40,472 nt of DNA from Clostridium sp. Lineage in GTDB: Bacteria; Bacillota_I; Bacilli_A; RF39; UBA660. This document shows, piece by piece, positions 22,981 through 32,266 of the stretch. The stretch's first letter is position 1; each line of letters begins with the position of its first letter. The notes below the pieces were generated by a model. That model was not told the DNA's origin. It made no database searches and saw only the letters and a list, made by a program, of their open reading frames with translations. Made by a program: the position numbers and the translations under genes. The stretch lies in NCBI GenBank assembly GCA_023665725.1, contig JAMPDH010000013.1, positions 1-40,472 on the forward strand, written 5' to 3'.

Positions 22981-23487
22981 ATGCGATTTAGTAGAAATAT
23001 AAAAGATATGAAATTATGGCAAGTTATAGGATTAGGATTGATGTTTACTATTATAGGAATTGCACTAATATTAACTCCTATAATTATTAAGAATTTAAAT
23101 AATCAGATAACTAGAGATTTTATTGAAACAAATGCAGTTGTTGTTGGTTATGATTCTGATAATGAAGGATTGAAGGCAATAGTTGTTGAGTACAAAGTGA
23201 ATAGGGAAACTTATAGAAAAATTTCAAATATGTATTCCAATATACCAAAACCAAAAGGAACTCAGTTAAAAATAAAATATAATCCTAATGATCCTAGTGA
23301 TGCAGTATTGCCAAGTGAGAGCATAATAATTATTATTATACCAATAATTATTGGAAGCATTTTTGTTCTAGTAGGTACAGTAGTTATTATAAGTAGCATA
23401 AAAAAGAAAAAGAGAAATTATTCTACTATTAATCAATCTGATGAATTTTACGATAATACAATTCAGAATAACGAACAAGATCAATAA
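22981..23487 (+). CDS. DUF3592 membrane protein
   Basis: A 168-residue protein with two membrane helices (about 14-36 and 113-138) bracketing an extracytoplasmic beta-rich domain with the DUF3592 pattern: ETNAVVVGYDS, a central VEYKVNRETYRK, then GTQLKIKYNPNDPSDAVLPS. A basic, then acidic, Gln/Asn-rich cytoplasmic tail follows. Function unknown. AAAGGAG lies about 10 nt before the ATG, slightly far. It stands alone: 22827-22980 upstream is AT-rich with no gene, and a hairpin follows. Confidence 0.75.
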   Translation: MRFSRNIKDMKLWQVIGLGLMFTIIGIALILTPIIIKNLNNQITRDFIETNAVVVGYDSDNEGLKAIVVEYKVNRETYRKISNMYSNIPKPKGTQLKIKYNPNDPSDAVLPSESIIIIIIPIIIGSIFVLVGTVVIISSIKKKKRNYSTINQSDEFYDNTIQNNEQDQ

Positions 23488-23511
23488 ATAATCAAGATAA
23501 TATCTAAAGTG

Positions 23512-23537
23512 TTAAAGACGTAATTTTACGTCTTTAA
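23512..23537 (+). terminator. Hairpin after the DUF3592 gene
   Basis: A perfect 12-bp inverted repeat TTAAAGACGTAA/TTACGTCTTTAA with a 2-nt centre. The 3' arm holds only three consecutive T and no long T tract follows, so termination may be partial. Confidence 0.6.
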
Positions 23538-23641
23538 TTATATACAATTGATTTACGTAAACAAAATGTAATTGTTATAATTCTAGTTATAAATAAGTAT
23601 TTAAGTGATATAATATTATATAATGAAAGGAATTGATAATA

Positions 23642-24871
23642 ATGAGTAAAATAAAGGACGTAATAGCGCGTGAAATATTAGATTCAAGGGGTAATCCAAC
23701 TGTGGAAGTTGATGTTATTTTAGAAAGTGGAGTAATGGGAAGAGCAGCTGTTCCAAGTGGAGCTTCAACTGGAGAAAGAGAAGCTTTAGAACTTCGTGAT
23801 GGTGGCACTCGTTACATGGGTAAAGGAGTTTTAAAAGCAGTTGATAATGTAAATAATATCATAAAAAATACAGTAATAGGGATGGAAGCTTCTAATCAAA
23901 AAGAATTAGATTATAAAATGATTGAGTTAGATGGAACTAAGACAAAATCAAAATTAGGCGCTAATGCTATACTTGGAGTATCTATGGCTGCGCTTAAAGC
24001 TAGTGCCAAGGAAGCAGGAATTCCTCTTTATAAATATGTAGGGGATAAGGATATATTACCAGTACCTATGATGAATATTTTAAATGGTGGAGCTCATGCA
24101 GATAATAGATTAGATTTTCAAGAATTTATGATTATACCACAAGCAGATACTATTAAAGAAAGAGTGAGAATAGGTGCTGAGGTTTTTCATAATTTAAAAA
24201 GTGTTTTAAAATCTAAAGGTCTTGTAACATCTGTTGGAGATGAAGGTGGGTTCGCACCTAACTTAGAAAGTAATACAGAAGGTTTTGAACTTATAATAGA
24301 AGCTATTAAAAAAGCTGGATATGTTCCAGGAAAGGATGTTTTTTTAGGGATAGATGTTGCGGCAAGTGAATTTTATGAAAATGGTAAGTATGAACTAAAG
24401 GGAGAAAATAGATCTTTATCTACAAAAGAGTTGATAGATTTTTATAAAGAATTATGTGATAAATATCCTATTATTTCTATAGAAGATCCAGTAGATGAAA
24501 ATGACTGGGATGGATTTAGAATTATTACAGAAGAGTTGGGTGATAAAATTCAATTAGTAGGAGATGATTTATTTGTTACAAATAAGGAATGCTTACAAAA
24601 AGGAATTGATAATCATGCTGGAAATGCAATACTTTTAAAAGTTAACCAAATAGGAACTATAACAGAAACTTTAGAAACTATTGATTTAGCACGTAAAAAT
24701 GGTTATAAAACAATTATATCTCATAGAAGTGGTGAAACCGAGGATACTACTATTGCATCTTTAGCAGTTGGTCTAGGATTAGGTCAAATAAAAACTGGGT
24801 CTCTTTCTAGAACAGATAGAATTTGTAAATATAATGAACTTATGAGAATAGAAGAGCAATTAGAAAAATAA
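23642..24871 (+). CDS. eno: Enolase
   Basis: A 409-residue glycolytic enzyme converting 2-phosphoglycerate to phosphoenolpyruvate; also often found on Gram-positive surfaces. All catalytic parts are present: [50 protein letters not shown], the Mg ligands in [14 protein letters not shown] and VGDDL, the lysine in LLKVNQIGT, and SHRSGETED. It is about 20 residues shorter than most bacterial enolases through small deletions, not truncation. AAAGGA (23626-23631) serves ATG 23642; the TTG at 23633 is too close. A TATAAT-type -10 is seen near 23610. Confidence 0.97.
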   Translation: MSKIKDVIAREILDSRGNPTVEVDVILESGVMGRAAVPSGASTGEREALELRDGGTRYMGKGVLKAVDNVNNIIKNTVIGMEASNQKELDYKMIELDGTKTKSKLGANAILGVSMAALKASAKEAGIPLYKYVGDKDILPVPMMNILNGGAHADNRLDFQEFMIIPQADTIKERVRIGAEVFHNLKSVLKSKGLVTSVGDEGGFAPNLESNTEGFELIIEAIKKAGYVPGKDVFLGIDVAASEFYENGKYELKGENRSLSTKELIDFYKELCDKYPIISIEDPVDENDWDGFRIITEELGDKIQLVGDDLFVTNKECLQKGIDNHAGNAILLKVNQIGTITETLETIDLARKNGYKTIISHRSGETEDTTIASLAVGLGLGQIKTGSLSRTDRICKYNELMRIEEQLEK

Positions 24872-24909
24872 AAAAAGGATTTATATTTTTAATGTATAAA
24901 TCTTTTTTA
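24872..24909. terminator. Bidirectional terminator between eno and the HD-GYP operon
   Basis: GATTTATA/TATAAATC (24878-24902), with a run of A before and TTTTTT after, ends eno and the convergent minus-strand operon. Confidence 0.85.
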
Positions 24910-25386
24910 TTTCATTGTTTTTTCTTTATAATTATATCTTGGTAAATAAAGTTCATCATTTACTTTTTTTATTTCACTTATACCTTGTTTAAATTCTATC
25001 ATTCCATCAAATATAGAGTTTAAACATGCTCTATCATTTGGAGAAATATATGGCATAACAGATAACAATGTAGAAAGTGATTTTATAAAATAAATATCTT
25101 TTTTATTAGCATTTTCATCTATATCACTATTTATTTCTTCTATATTAATTGCTTTAAAATTTTTATCTTTTTTTATTATTTTTATAGCATTTTGTATGAA
25201 TCCGTTTTCATCAGTATATTGTGCATCTTCTAATTCATGATTTTTTAATTTATAAAATAAGTCATTCATAATTTTTGCTTCTTCTATAGTTATAGAGTTA
25301 CTGCTATAGCATTCTAAATACAATTTGATTGTAAAATCATCGGTATTTATAATATTTTTTCCATTACTCATTAATATTGTATTCAT
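24907..25386 (-). CDS. Hypothetical protein coupled to the HD-GYP-like gene
   Basis: A 159-residue soluble acidic protein, no membrane segment, unknown family. Its ATG directly follows the stop codon of the upstream gene (TAAATG, no gap), so translation is coupled and the two proteins probably function together. Predominantly helical by composition. Segments such as MNDLFYKLKNHELEDAQYT and MPYISPNDRACLNSIFDGMI are the most ordered. It could be a partner or regulatory subunit of the HD-GYP protein, but nothing in its sequence shows a function. Confidence 0.7.
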   Translation of the reverse strand: MNTILMSNGKNIINTDDFTIKLYLECYSSNSITIEEAKIMNDLFYKLKNHELEDAQYTDENGFIQNAIKIIKKDKNFKAINIEEINSDIDENANKKDIYFIKSLSTLLSVMPYISPNDRACLNSIFDGMIEFKQGISEIKKVNDELYLPRYNYKEKTMK

Positions 25387-26862
25387 TTAAATTATCTTCT
25401 TTCCATTTGTTTCATCTATATCATTACTTATATTCATATCTTTAATATATAATCCTTTTACTAATGCTTCGTAATATTTTGGATCTAGAGTTTGATCTAC
25501 AGTTACATTAACTTTCATTAATTTTAAAGCATCTTCTTTAGAATGTGTTTTTTTGTAAGGTCTATTTCCGGTAAGAGCATCATAAACATCGAGTATAGAT
25601 AGTATTTTTATAAGTCTATTTCTATCTAATCTACTAGTATCTATATTTTTATCAGAATATCCAACACTATGTTGTTCATTATTTATTCCTCTATGGTGTA
25701 ATAATGCATCTTGTAATATATCATGTATAAATGCATTTTCCATTAAGACAACATTTTGCAAGTTAACATGAGTTTGCATAGTTTTATATTCTTGATCATT
25801 TAATTTATCTTGCTTATTTAATATTGGGGTAGGTATAACTAATTTTCCAATATCATGTAATTGTATCATTTTTTTTAGTGTTTCTTTTTCAGGAAGAGTC
25901 ATCTTTTCATTTTCTGGAAGACCATTATCTAAAGTATCTATTAGATTTAACATTCCATTTATATGATTATATGTTGTTATATCACGTTTTTGATATATAT
26001 ACATAATATTATTCATTAGATCATTTATTTTATTCCTTATTGTATGAAGGCACTCTTTATTGATTATATTTCTATTTTCATCATATACGTTTTCACTTGT
26101 TACTAATACATCTATATTCATATCAACTGGTCTTAGATATCCATATTTATCTTTAGCATATAATTTTTTTACGTTATCTATAGGCGTTTTAGAATATACA
26201 CTATCAATATATTCCTGTATTTTTAAAAATGTTTTTTTGTAATATTTCCTATATTTATCTGTTTTAGATTCTATTACGATTTTTTCGATTTGTTCCATTG
26301 CATTTTTAAAATCTATATTGTTTTCTGATACAACTTGATCAAAACTTTCATCGTCAAGTTTTATGATATCGCCGATTGCTAAAATATTTCTATCATCCAT
26401 ATCTTTATATTGCGCGATTCTTTGAACTTTAATGTTATGTTTTGCTAAAAGATTTGCAACTTCTTTATTAAATTTAACATCATATGGACATATAATAATT
26501 TCTGGTAATTCAAATAAAGTATCAATATTGCCATTATCTATTTTTTTTAATTTTTCCAATAACCAATTTTCATCATTAATATAATATTTATAACTATTAT
26601 TTTTTACAGTATTTTTAGAAATAGTTTTAGCAACTTTTTTATATGTAGGGTTATCATTGATATTAGAATGTAGTTCTTTATTTTGAAATGCTTTTGACAT
26701 ACTTGAGTCAAATCCATAAAATCCTATTGAATAGCTTTCAGTAATATTATTTATATACATATTATCTGGATTTATAGTACTTATTAGTTGATTGCTCTTA
26801 TTAGAATTTAAAAGACTAGAAATTTGTTCTATTATTTTTAAATATTTTTCTTCATTAGTCAT
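25387..26862 (-). CDS. HD-GYP-like phosphohydrolase with unknown N-terminal region
   Basis: A 491-residue protein. Residues about 290-460 form an HD domain of HD-GYP type: LHDIGKLVIPTPILNKQ with H336-D337, a following His in MQTHVNLQN, LLHHRG, and DVYDALTGNRPYKK, the usual HD-GYP downstream motif. The GYP element itself is altered: HHExxDGxGYP is replaced by HHRGINNEQHSVGYS. Canonical members hydrolyse c-di-GMP; substrate here is open. The N-terminal 250 residues match nothing I know and contain no membrane helix. GGAGG (revcomp of CCTCC near 26871-26875) precedes the ATG. Confidence 0.8.
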   Translation of the reverse strand: MTNEEKYLKIIEQISSLLNSNKSNQLISTINPDNMYINNITESYSIGFYGFDSSMSKAFQNKELHSNINDNPTYKKVAKTISKNTVKNNSYKYYINDENWLLEKLKKIDNGNIDTLFELPEIIICPYDVKFNKEVANLLAKHNIKVQRIAQYKDMDDRNILAIGDIIKLDDESFDQVVSENNIDFKNAMEQIEKIVIESKTDKYRKYYKKTFLKIQEYIDSVYSKTPIDNVKKLYAKDKYGYLRPVDMNIDVLVTSENVYDENRNIINKECLHTIRNKINDLMNNIMYIYQKRDITTYNHINGMLNLIDTLDNGLPENEKMTLPEKETLKKMIQLHDIGKLVIPTPILNKQDKLNDQEYKTMQTHVNLQNVVLMENAFIHDILQDALLHHRGINNEQHSVGYSDKNIDTSRLDRNRLIKILSILDVYDALTGNRPYKKTHSKEDALKLMKVNVTVDQTLDPKYYEALVKGLYIKDMNISNDIDETNGKKII

Positions 26863-27025
26863 TTAATTACCTCCATATTTTAATCTACTTTTATTTTATA
26901 CCAAAATTATTTATTTATAAAGGTAAGTTAAAAAGTTTACATTGAAATGTGTAAAGAAAAGTAAGAATTACTTAATAAATATAAAAAAATGGGTATAATT
27001 AAAATAAATAAGGAAAGTGTATTAT

Positions 27026-27349
27026 ATGAAAAATTATATGAAAAATTATGTAAAAGAAGTAGAAGAAAAACTTGATACAAGGAAATTTAAAGATAATGAT
27101 TTTTTGATTTTAAAAGATAAAATTAATTATTTTCAACATGAAAGATTAATACATCTATTAGTAACTTTATTTTATGCATTATCTATGTTTATACTATTAT
27201 ATATATCGTTATTAAAACCTATAGTATTAATACCATTTTTTATAGTTTTAATTTTTTTAATATTTTATGTAATACATTATTTTTATTTAGAAAATATAGT
27301 TCAATATATGTATATATTGTATGATAGATCAAATGGTTTAAGAAAATAA
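27026..27349 (+). CDS. Small two-helix membrane protein, unknown function
   Basis: About 107 residues. A charged N-terminus (MKNYMKNYVKEVEEKLDTRKF) is followed by two adjacent hydrophobic helices (about 45-65 and 68-90) and a short tail ending in RSNGLRK. AGGAAAG (27011-27017) serves ATG 27026. A 12-bp tandem repeat covers the start region and gives a second in-frame ATG four codons on. A TATAAT -10 (26993-26998) lies upstream. It is divergent from the HD-GYP gene and precedes the ABC exporter, but 145 nt separate it from that operon. Unrecognised family. Confidence 0.65.
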   Translation: MKNYMKNYVKEVEEKLDTRKFKDNDFLILKDKINYFQHERLIHLLVTLFYALSMFILLYISLLKPIVLIPFFIVLIFLIFYVIHYFYLENIVQYMYILYDRSNGLRK

Positions 27350-27436
27350 ACTATTTTTTTTCATGAAAATTTCATAAAAGAAATCTTTATCAAATATTGT
27401 AAGAGTGATATAATGTTCATGTTGCTTTTTTGTTAC

Positions 27437-27458
27437 AATATTATTTTTAAGTAATATT
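27437..27458. promoter_or_regulatory. Possible operator upstream of the ABC exporter
   Basis: AATATTA (27437-27443) and TAATATT (27452-27458) form an inverted repeat with an 8-nt centre, downstream of a TATAAT (27409-27414) and 37 nt before the exporter start. In such AT-rich DNA it could be chance. Confidence 0.3.
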
Positions 27459-27494
27459 ATATTAATGTATATTTAAATAACGAAAGGAGAATAT

Positions 27495-29258
27495 ATGATA
27501 AAATTATTTAAAAACTTAACTAAAAGGGAATTACTAATGATGGCTATTTGTTTTATATTAATAGTTTGTCAAGTTTGGTTAGAGTTAAAATTACCTGATT
27601 ATATGTCACAAATAACAATTTTAGTTCAAACTGAAGGAAGTAGCATGAAGGATATCCTAATAAATGGTGGATATATGTTAATGTGTGCTTTTGGAAGTTT
27701 AATATCAGCTGTAGTTGTTGGCTATTTTGCATCTAATGTTGCAGCAGAATTTACAAGAAAAATTGGAAAGAAAATGTTTGATAAAGTAGAAAGCTTGTCA
27801 ATGAGTGAGGTTAAACATTTTTCAACTAGTAGTTTGATTACAAGAACAACAAATGATGTAACTCAAGTTCAGATGTTTCTTTCTATGGGATTGCAACTTA
27901 TTATAAAAGCACCTATTACTGCTATATGGGCAGTGACTAAAATTTTAAATAAAAGTTGGCAGTGGAGTATGATTACAGTGATTGCTGTTTTAATACTTTT
28001 ATCAACTATTACTTGTTTAATTATAATAGTTATGCCAAGATTTAAAAAAGTTCAAAAACTTACAGATAGAATTAATAATTCTACTCGTGAAAATTTAATG
28101 GGAATAAGAGTAGCAAGGGCTTTTAATGCTGAAAAATATCAAGAAGGAAAATTCGATGAAGTGAACAATGAGTTAACTAATACTCAATTATTTAATCAAA
28201 GAGCAATGTCAATTTTATCTCCAATTATGTATTTAGTAATGCACTTTTTAACTTTATCAATTTATTTTGTAGGTGCTTATTTAATTAGAGATGCATTAAT
28301 GTTAGATAAGTTAGAATTATTTGGAAATATGGTAGTATTTTCATCATATGCAATGCAAGTTATAATGTCATTTTTAATGCTTGCAATGATATTTATGATA
28401 CTTCCTCGTGCTTCAGTTTCAGCTAATCGTATAAATGAAGTGCTTGAAACAAAGATTTCTATAAAGAACGGTACTATAAATAAGGATATTACTAAAGAAA
28501 AAGGAACTGTAGAATTTAAAAATGTTAGTTTTAAATATCCAGATGCAGAAGAATATTTACTTAAAGATATATCATTTAAAGTAAATAGTGGCGAGACTAT
28601 TGCTTTTATAGGATCAACAGGAAGTGGTAAATCAACTCTAATTAATTTAGTTCCTAGATTTTATGATGCAACGGATGGTGAAGTATTAATAGATGGAGTA
28701 AATGTAAAGGAATATGATTTAGAATTTTTATATAATAAAATTGGTTATGTTCCTCAAAAAGCAGTAATGTTTGATGGTACGGTAAAATCAAATATTGCTT
28801 ATGGAAAAAATGGAACAGGAAAAATTACTTTAGATAAAGTAAAAGAGGCTATTAAAATTGCTCAGGCAACAGAATTTGTAGAAAAAATGGATGATAAGTA
28901 TGATACTCATATAGCACAAGGTGGTACAAATGTAAGTGGGGGTCAAAAACAACGTTTAGCAATAGCACGTGCTATTGCAAGAAATCCTGAAATATATATA
29001 TTTGATGATTCTTTTTCAGCACTTGATTATAAGACAGATGCATCTCTTAGAAAAGATTTAAAAAAATATACTAATAATGCTACAAGTTTAATAGTTGCGC
29101 AAAGAATCGGTACCATTATGAATGCAGATAAAATAATTGTTTTAGATAATGGTAAATGTGTTGGAATGGGTACACATAAAGAATTATTAAAAAATTGTGA
29201 AGTTTATAAACAAATAGCTTTATCACAACTTTCAAAGGAGGAATTAGAAAATGCCTAG
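27495..29258 (+). CDS. Heterodimeric ABC exporter, subunit with degenerate ATPase site
   Basis: A 587-residue half-transporter: a six-helix exporter domain (about 15-320) and an ATPase domain (about 340-580). Walker A is GSTGSGKST (about 373-381) and the signature is canonical VSGGQKQR (about 477). Walker B reads IYIFDDSFSALD, so the catalytic Glu is Asp, and the switch His is Gln (IVAQRIGTI). This is the non-hydrolysing half of an asymmetric pair such as BmrC/BmrD or TM287/288. AAAGGAG precedes the ATG, and the 3' end overlaps the next gene by 8 nt. Likely drug, lipid or peptide export. Confidence 0.92.
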   Translation: MIKLFKNLTKRELLMMAICFILIVCQVWLELKLPDYMSQITILVQTEGSSMKDILINGGYMLMCAFGSLISAVVVGYFASNVAAEFTRKIGKKMFDKVESLSMSEVKHFSTSSLITRTTNDVTQVQMFLSMGLQLIIKAPITAIWAVTKILNKSWQWSMITVIAVLILLSTITCLIIIVMPRFKKVQKLTDRINNSTRENLMGIRVARAFNAEKYQEGKFDEVNNELTNTQLFNQRAMSILSPIMYLVMHFLTLSIYFVGAYLIRDALMLDKLELFGNMVVFSSYAMQVIMSFLMLAMIFMILPRASVSANRINEVLETKISIKNGTINKDITKEKGTVEFKNVSFKYPDAEEYLLKDISFKVNSGETIAFIGSTGSGKSTLINLVPRFYDATDGEVLIDGVNVKEYDLEFLYNKIGYVPQKAVMFDGTVKSNIAYGKNGTGKITLDKVKEAIKIAQATEFVEKMDDKYDTHIAQGGTNVSGGQKQRLAIARAIARNPEIYIFDDSFSALDYKTDASLRKDLKKYTNNATSLIVAQRIGTIMNADKIIVLDNGKCVGMGTHKELLKNCEVYKQIALSQLSKEELENA

Positions 29259-31323
29259 TCAAACAAGAAAACCTCCAAGAAGAGGACCTAATGCACCAAT
29301 TGAAAAACCTAAAGATTTTAAAAATGCTATAAAACGCTTATTTAAAGAATTAGGTAAATTTAAAATTTCTATAATTATTGCACTTGTTTTAGCATCTCTT
29401 GGCTCTATCCTTTCTATAGCAGCGCCTGATAAACTTTCTATGTTAACTGATGAAATATCAAGTGGTGTGTCAATTGATAAAGATAAATTAGAATTAATAG
29501 CTAATAATATAAAGTCAAATTATGAAAGTGCTAAAATAGATGATAGCGGTAATATAATTTTACCTCTAATAAATATAGATGATAAAAATATAAGTTCTAC
29601 TAGTCAATTAGAGTTTTTACAGATAATGAGTGAACTTCCACTTGATGAAAATGGGAAAGTATCTATTGATAAAAATAGTGAAGAAATGTTTAAATTAATA
29701 GAAAAAATACCAAATGATATTATGGAAATTATTAAGCCTAATATGAATATGGAAGCAATTAAAAATATAGCTATATTTTTAATATCACTTTATGTTTGTA
29801 GTGCTTTGTTTACACTTATAGAATCAATACTTATGACAAATGTATCTAATAGATTTGCTCAAAGTTTAAGAAGAAAAATATCAGAAAAAATTAATAAATT
29901 ACCACTTAAATATTTTGATAGACACCAAACGGGTGATATATTATCAAGGGTAACAAATGATGTTGATACTATCGCACAATCTATGAATCAATCATTATCT
30001 ACATTAGTAAGTGCTATAACATTATTTGTTGGTACTATAATTATGATGTTTGTAACAAATTCCATAATGGCAATAACTGCAATAGTTGCAAGTTTGCTAG
30101 GATTTATATTTATGTTTATGGTATTAGGTAAATCCCAAAAATATTTTATTAGAAGACAAACGGAACTTGGTAATTTAAACGGTCACATAGAGGAAATTTA
30201 TTCTGGACTTAATGTAGTAAAAGTATATAATGGAAAAGAAGAATCAGATTATAAATTTGATGATTTGAATGCAAAGGTTTATGAATGTAATCGTAAGAGT
30301 CAATTCTTATCAGGTTTAATGCAGCCTATGATGGGATTTATTGGTAATTTTGGATATGTTGCAGTTTGTATAGTGGGAGCTTTATTAACTATGAATAATG
30401 CTACATCATTTGGTGTAATTGTTGCATTCATTGTATATGTTAGATTATTTACATCTCCTTTATCTCAAATTGCTCAGGCTATGACATCATTACAATCTAC
30501 TGCTGCTGCTAGTGAAAGAGTATTTGAATTTGTAGATGAGGAAGAAATGTTAGATGAAAGTAATATTACAAATGTTTTAGATAAGAAGGATGTAAAGGGT
30601 AAAATAGAGTTTAAAAATGTTGTATTTAAATATGATGGTAATGAAACTCCTACTATAAAAAACTTTAGCGCAGTAGCGCTTCCAGGTCAAAAGATTGCTA
30701 TAGTAGGTCCAACTGGAAGTGGGAAGACAACTATGGTAAATTTGCTTATGAAGTTTTATGATATAGATTCTGGTAGTATAGAAATTGATGGGATTCCTAT
30801 TAGCAATTTAAAAAGGGATGATATTCATAGATTATTTACAATGGTTTTACAGGATACATGGGTTTTTGATGGAACTATAAGAGAAAACATCGTATATAAT
30901 CGTGATGGTGTTACTGATAAGGACATAGATAGAGTATGCGAAACTGTTGGACTTAGTCATTTTATTAAGACTTTACCTCATGGATATGATTCTAAATTAG
31001 GAGAAAGTGATACAGTATCAGCTGGTCAAAAACAACTACTTACTATTGCTAGAGGTATGATAGAAGATTCTCCATTTTTAATTTTGGATGAGGCAACTAG
31101 TAATGTTGATACAAGAACTGAAGAATTAGTACAGCAGGCAATGGATAAATTAACAAAAGGAAAAACTTCATTTATTATTGCGCATAGATTATCTACCATT
31201 AAAAATGCTGATTTAATTCTAGTTATGAAAGATGGAAATATTATTGAACAAGGAAATCATGAGGATTTAATGAAACAAAATGGTTTCTATGCAGAGTTAT
31301 ATAATTCTCAATTTGAGTTATAA
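29251..31323 (+). CDS. Heterodimeric ABC exporter, catalytically complete subunit
   Basis: A 690-residue partner of the preceding protein. A basic, Pro-rich start precedes helix 1 (about 35-58). A loop of about 105 residues is inserted between helices 1 and 2 (about 60-165), outside the cell by topology. The other helices and the ATPase follow. Walker A is GPTGSGKTT (about 486), Walker B FLILDEATSNVD keeps the Glu, and the switch His is present (IIAHRLSTI). Its signature is altered to VSAGQKQ. The sites therefore complement the partner: one full site and one degenerate site. GGAGG lies inside the upstream gene. Confidence 0.93.
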   Translation: MPSQTRKPPRRGPNAPIEKPKDFKNAIKRLFKELGKFKISIIIALVLASLGSILSIAAPDKLSMLTDEISSGVSIDKDKLELIANNIKSNYESAKIDDSGNIILPLINIDDKNISSTSQLEFLQIMSELPLDENGKVSIDKNSEEMFKLIEKIPNDIMEIIKPNMNMEAIKNIAIFLISLYVCSALFTLIESILMTNVSNRFAQSLRRKISEKINKLPLKYFDRHQTGDILSRVTNDVDTIAQSMNQSLSTLVSAITLFVGTIIMMFVTNSIMAITAIVASLLGFIFMFMVLGKSQKYFIRRQTELGNLNGHIEEIYSGLNVVKVYNGKEESDYKFDDLNAKVYECNRKSQFLSGLMQPMMGFIGNFGYVAVCIVGALLTMNNATSFGVIVAFIVYVRLFTSPLSQIAQAMTSLQSTAAASERVFEFVDEEEMLDESNITNVLDKKDVKGKIEFKNVVFKYDGNETPTIKNFSAVALPGQKIAIVGPTGSGKTTMVNLLMKFYDIDSGSIEIDGIPISNLKRDDIHRLFTMVLQDTWVFDGTIRENIVYNRDGVTDKDIDRVCETVGLSHFIKTLPHGYDSKLGESDTVSAGQKQLLTIARGMIEDSPFLILDEATSNVDTRTEELVQQAMDKLTKGKTSFIIAHRLSTIKNADLILVMKDGNIIEQGNHEDLMKQNGFYAELYNSQFEL

Positions 31324-31327
31324 AATG

Positions 31328-31357
31328 ATACTCTATTATTATAATAGAGTATTTTTA
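31328..31357 (+). terminator. Terminator after the ABC exporter operon
   Basis: An 11-bp perfect stem ATACTCTATTA/TAATAGAGTAT with a 3-nt loop, followed by TTTTAT. The region to 31413 holds no other clear element. Confidence 0.85.
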
Positions 31358-31413
31358 TTTGATAAAATAATACTTTTATGATATCATTTATTACATAATG
31401 TGGAGGAAATATT

Positions 31414-32250
31414 ATGAAAGATATTCTTATTGATACATTAATAGATGGTTTAAAATTATTACCATTTTTGTTTTTAACTTTTTTACTTATGGAATATATT
31501 GAACATAAATTAAGTAATAAAACTAAAGATATTATACAAAAATCTGGTAGATTTGGGCCAATAATAGGTTCTATATTAGGGGTATTTCCCCAATGTGGTT
31601 TTTCTGTTTCTGCTACTAATCTTTATGCAGCAAGAGTTATAACACTAGGAACATTAATTTCTATTTATTTATCAACATCAGATGAAATGCTTCCGCTTTT
31701 AATATCAAATGGTACAAGTATTAATATAATATTACCTATAGTTTTATTAAAAGTTGTAATAGGAATGTTTTTTGGTTTTATTATAGATTTAATTTTTAGA
31801 AAAACGGAAAATGAACATATACATGATTTTTGTGAGGAAGAACATTGCGATTGTAAAAGTAGCATATTTTTATCTACTTTAAAACATACATTAAATACAT
31901 TTTTATTTATATTATTAGTAACATTTATATTAAATTTAGTAATTCATTTTATAGGTGAAGAAAATCTTGGAAATATAATACTTAAGAATGGGTTTTTAGG
32001 TCCAATATTTTCAAGTTTAATTGGATTAATACCAAATTGTGCATCAAGTGTTATAATAACAGAATTATATTTAAATGGAGTAATTACATTTGGCTCAATG
32101 TTATCAGGGCTTCTTACTGGTAGTGGGGTTGCACTTTTAGTATTATTTAAAGTAAATAAAAATTTAAAAGAAAATTTTAAAATTTTATCAATTATTTATT
32201 TAATAGGTGTAATATCTGGTATAGTAGCAGAGTTAATAAATTTAATTTAA
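31414..32250 (+). CDS. ArsP_2-type heavy-metal permease (putative manganese transporter)
   Basis: A 278-residue membrane protein with about eight helices in two similar halves. The first half carries GVFPQCGFSVSATNLYAARVITLGTL and STSDEMLPLL. The second carries LIPNCASSVIITELYLNG, SMLSGLLTGSGVA. The PQCG and PNCA motifs and their repeat are typical of the putative 10TM heavy-metal exporter family (PF11449). A cytoplasmic loop rich in metal ligands (HIHDFCEEEHCDCK, about residues 133-146) joins the halves. It probably moves Mn or another metal. GGAGG precedes the ATG. Confidence 0.85.
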   Translation: MKDILIDTLIDGLKLLPFLFLTFLLMEYIEHKLSNKTKDIIQKSGRFGPIIGSILGVFPQCGFSVSATNLYAARVITLGTLISIYLSTSDEMLPLLISNGTSINIILPIVLLKVVIGMFFGFIIDLIFRKTENEHIHDFCEEEHCDCKSSIFLSTLKHTLNTFLFILLVTFILNLVIHFIGEENLGNIILKNGFLGPIFSSLIGLIPNCASSVIITELYLNGVITFGSMLSGLLTGSGVALLVLFKVNKNLKENFKILSIIYLIGVISGIVAELINLI

Positions 32251-32266
32251 ATAGTTAGGAGGCTAT

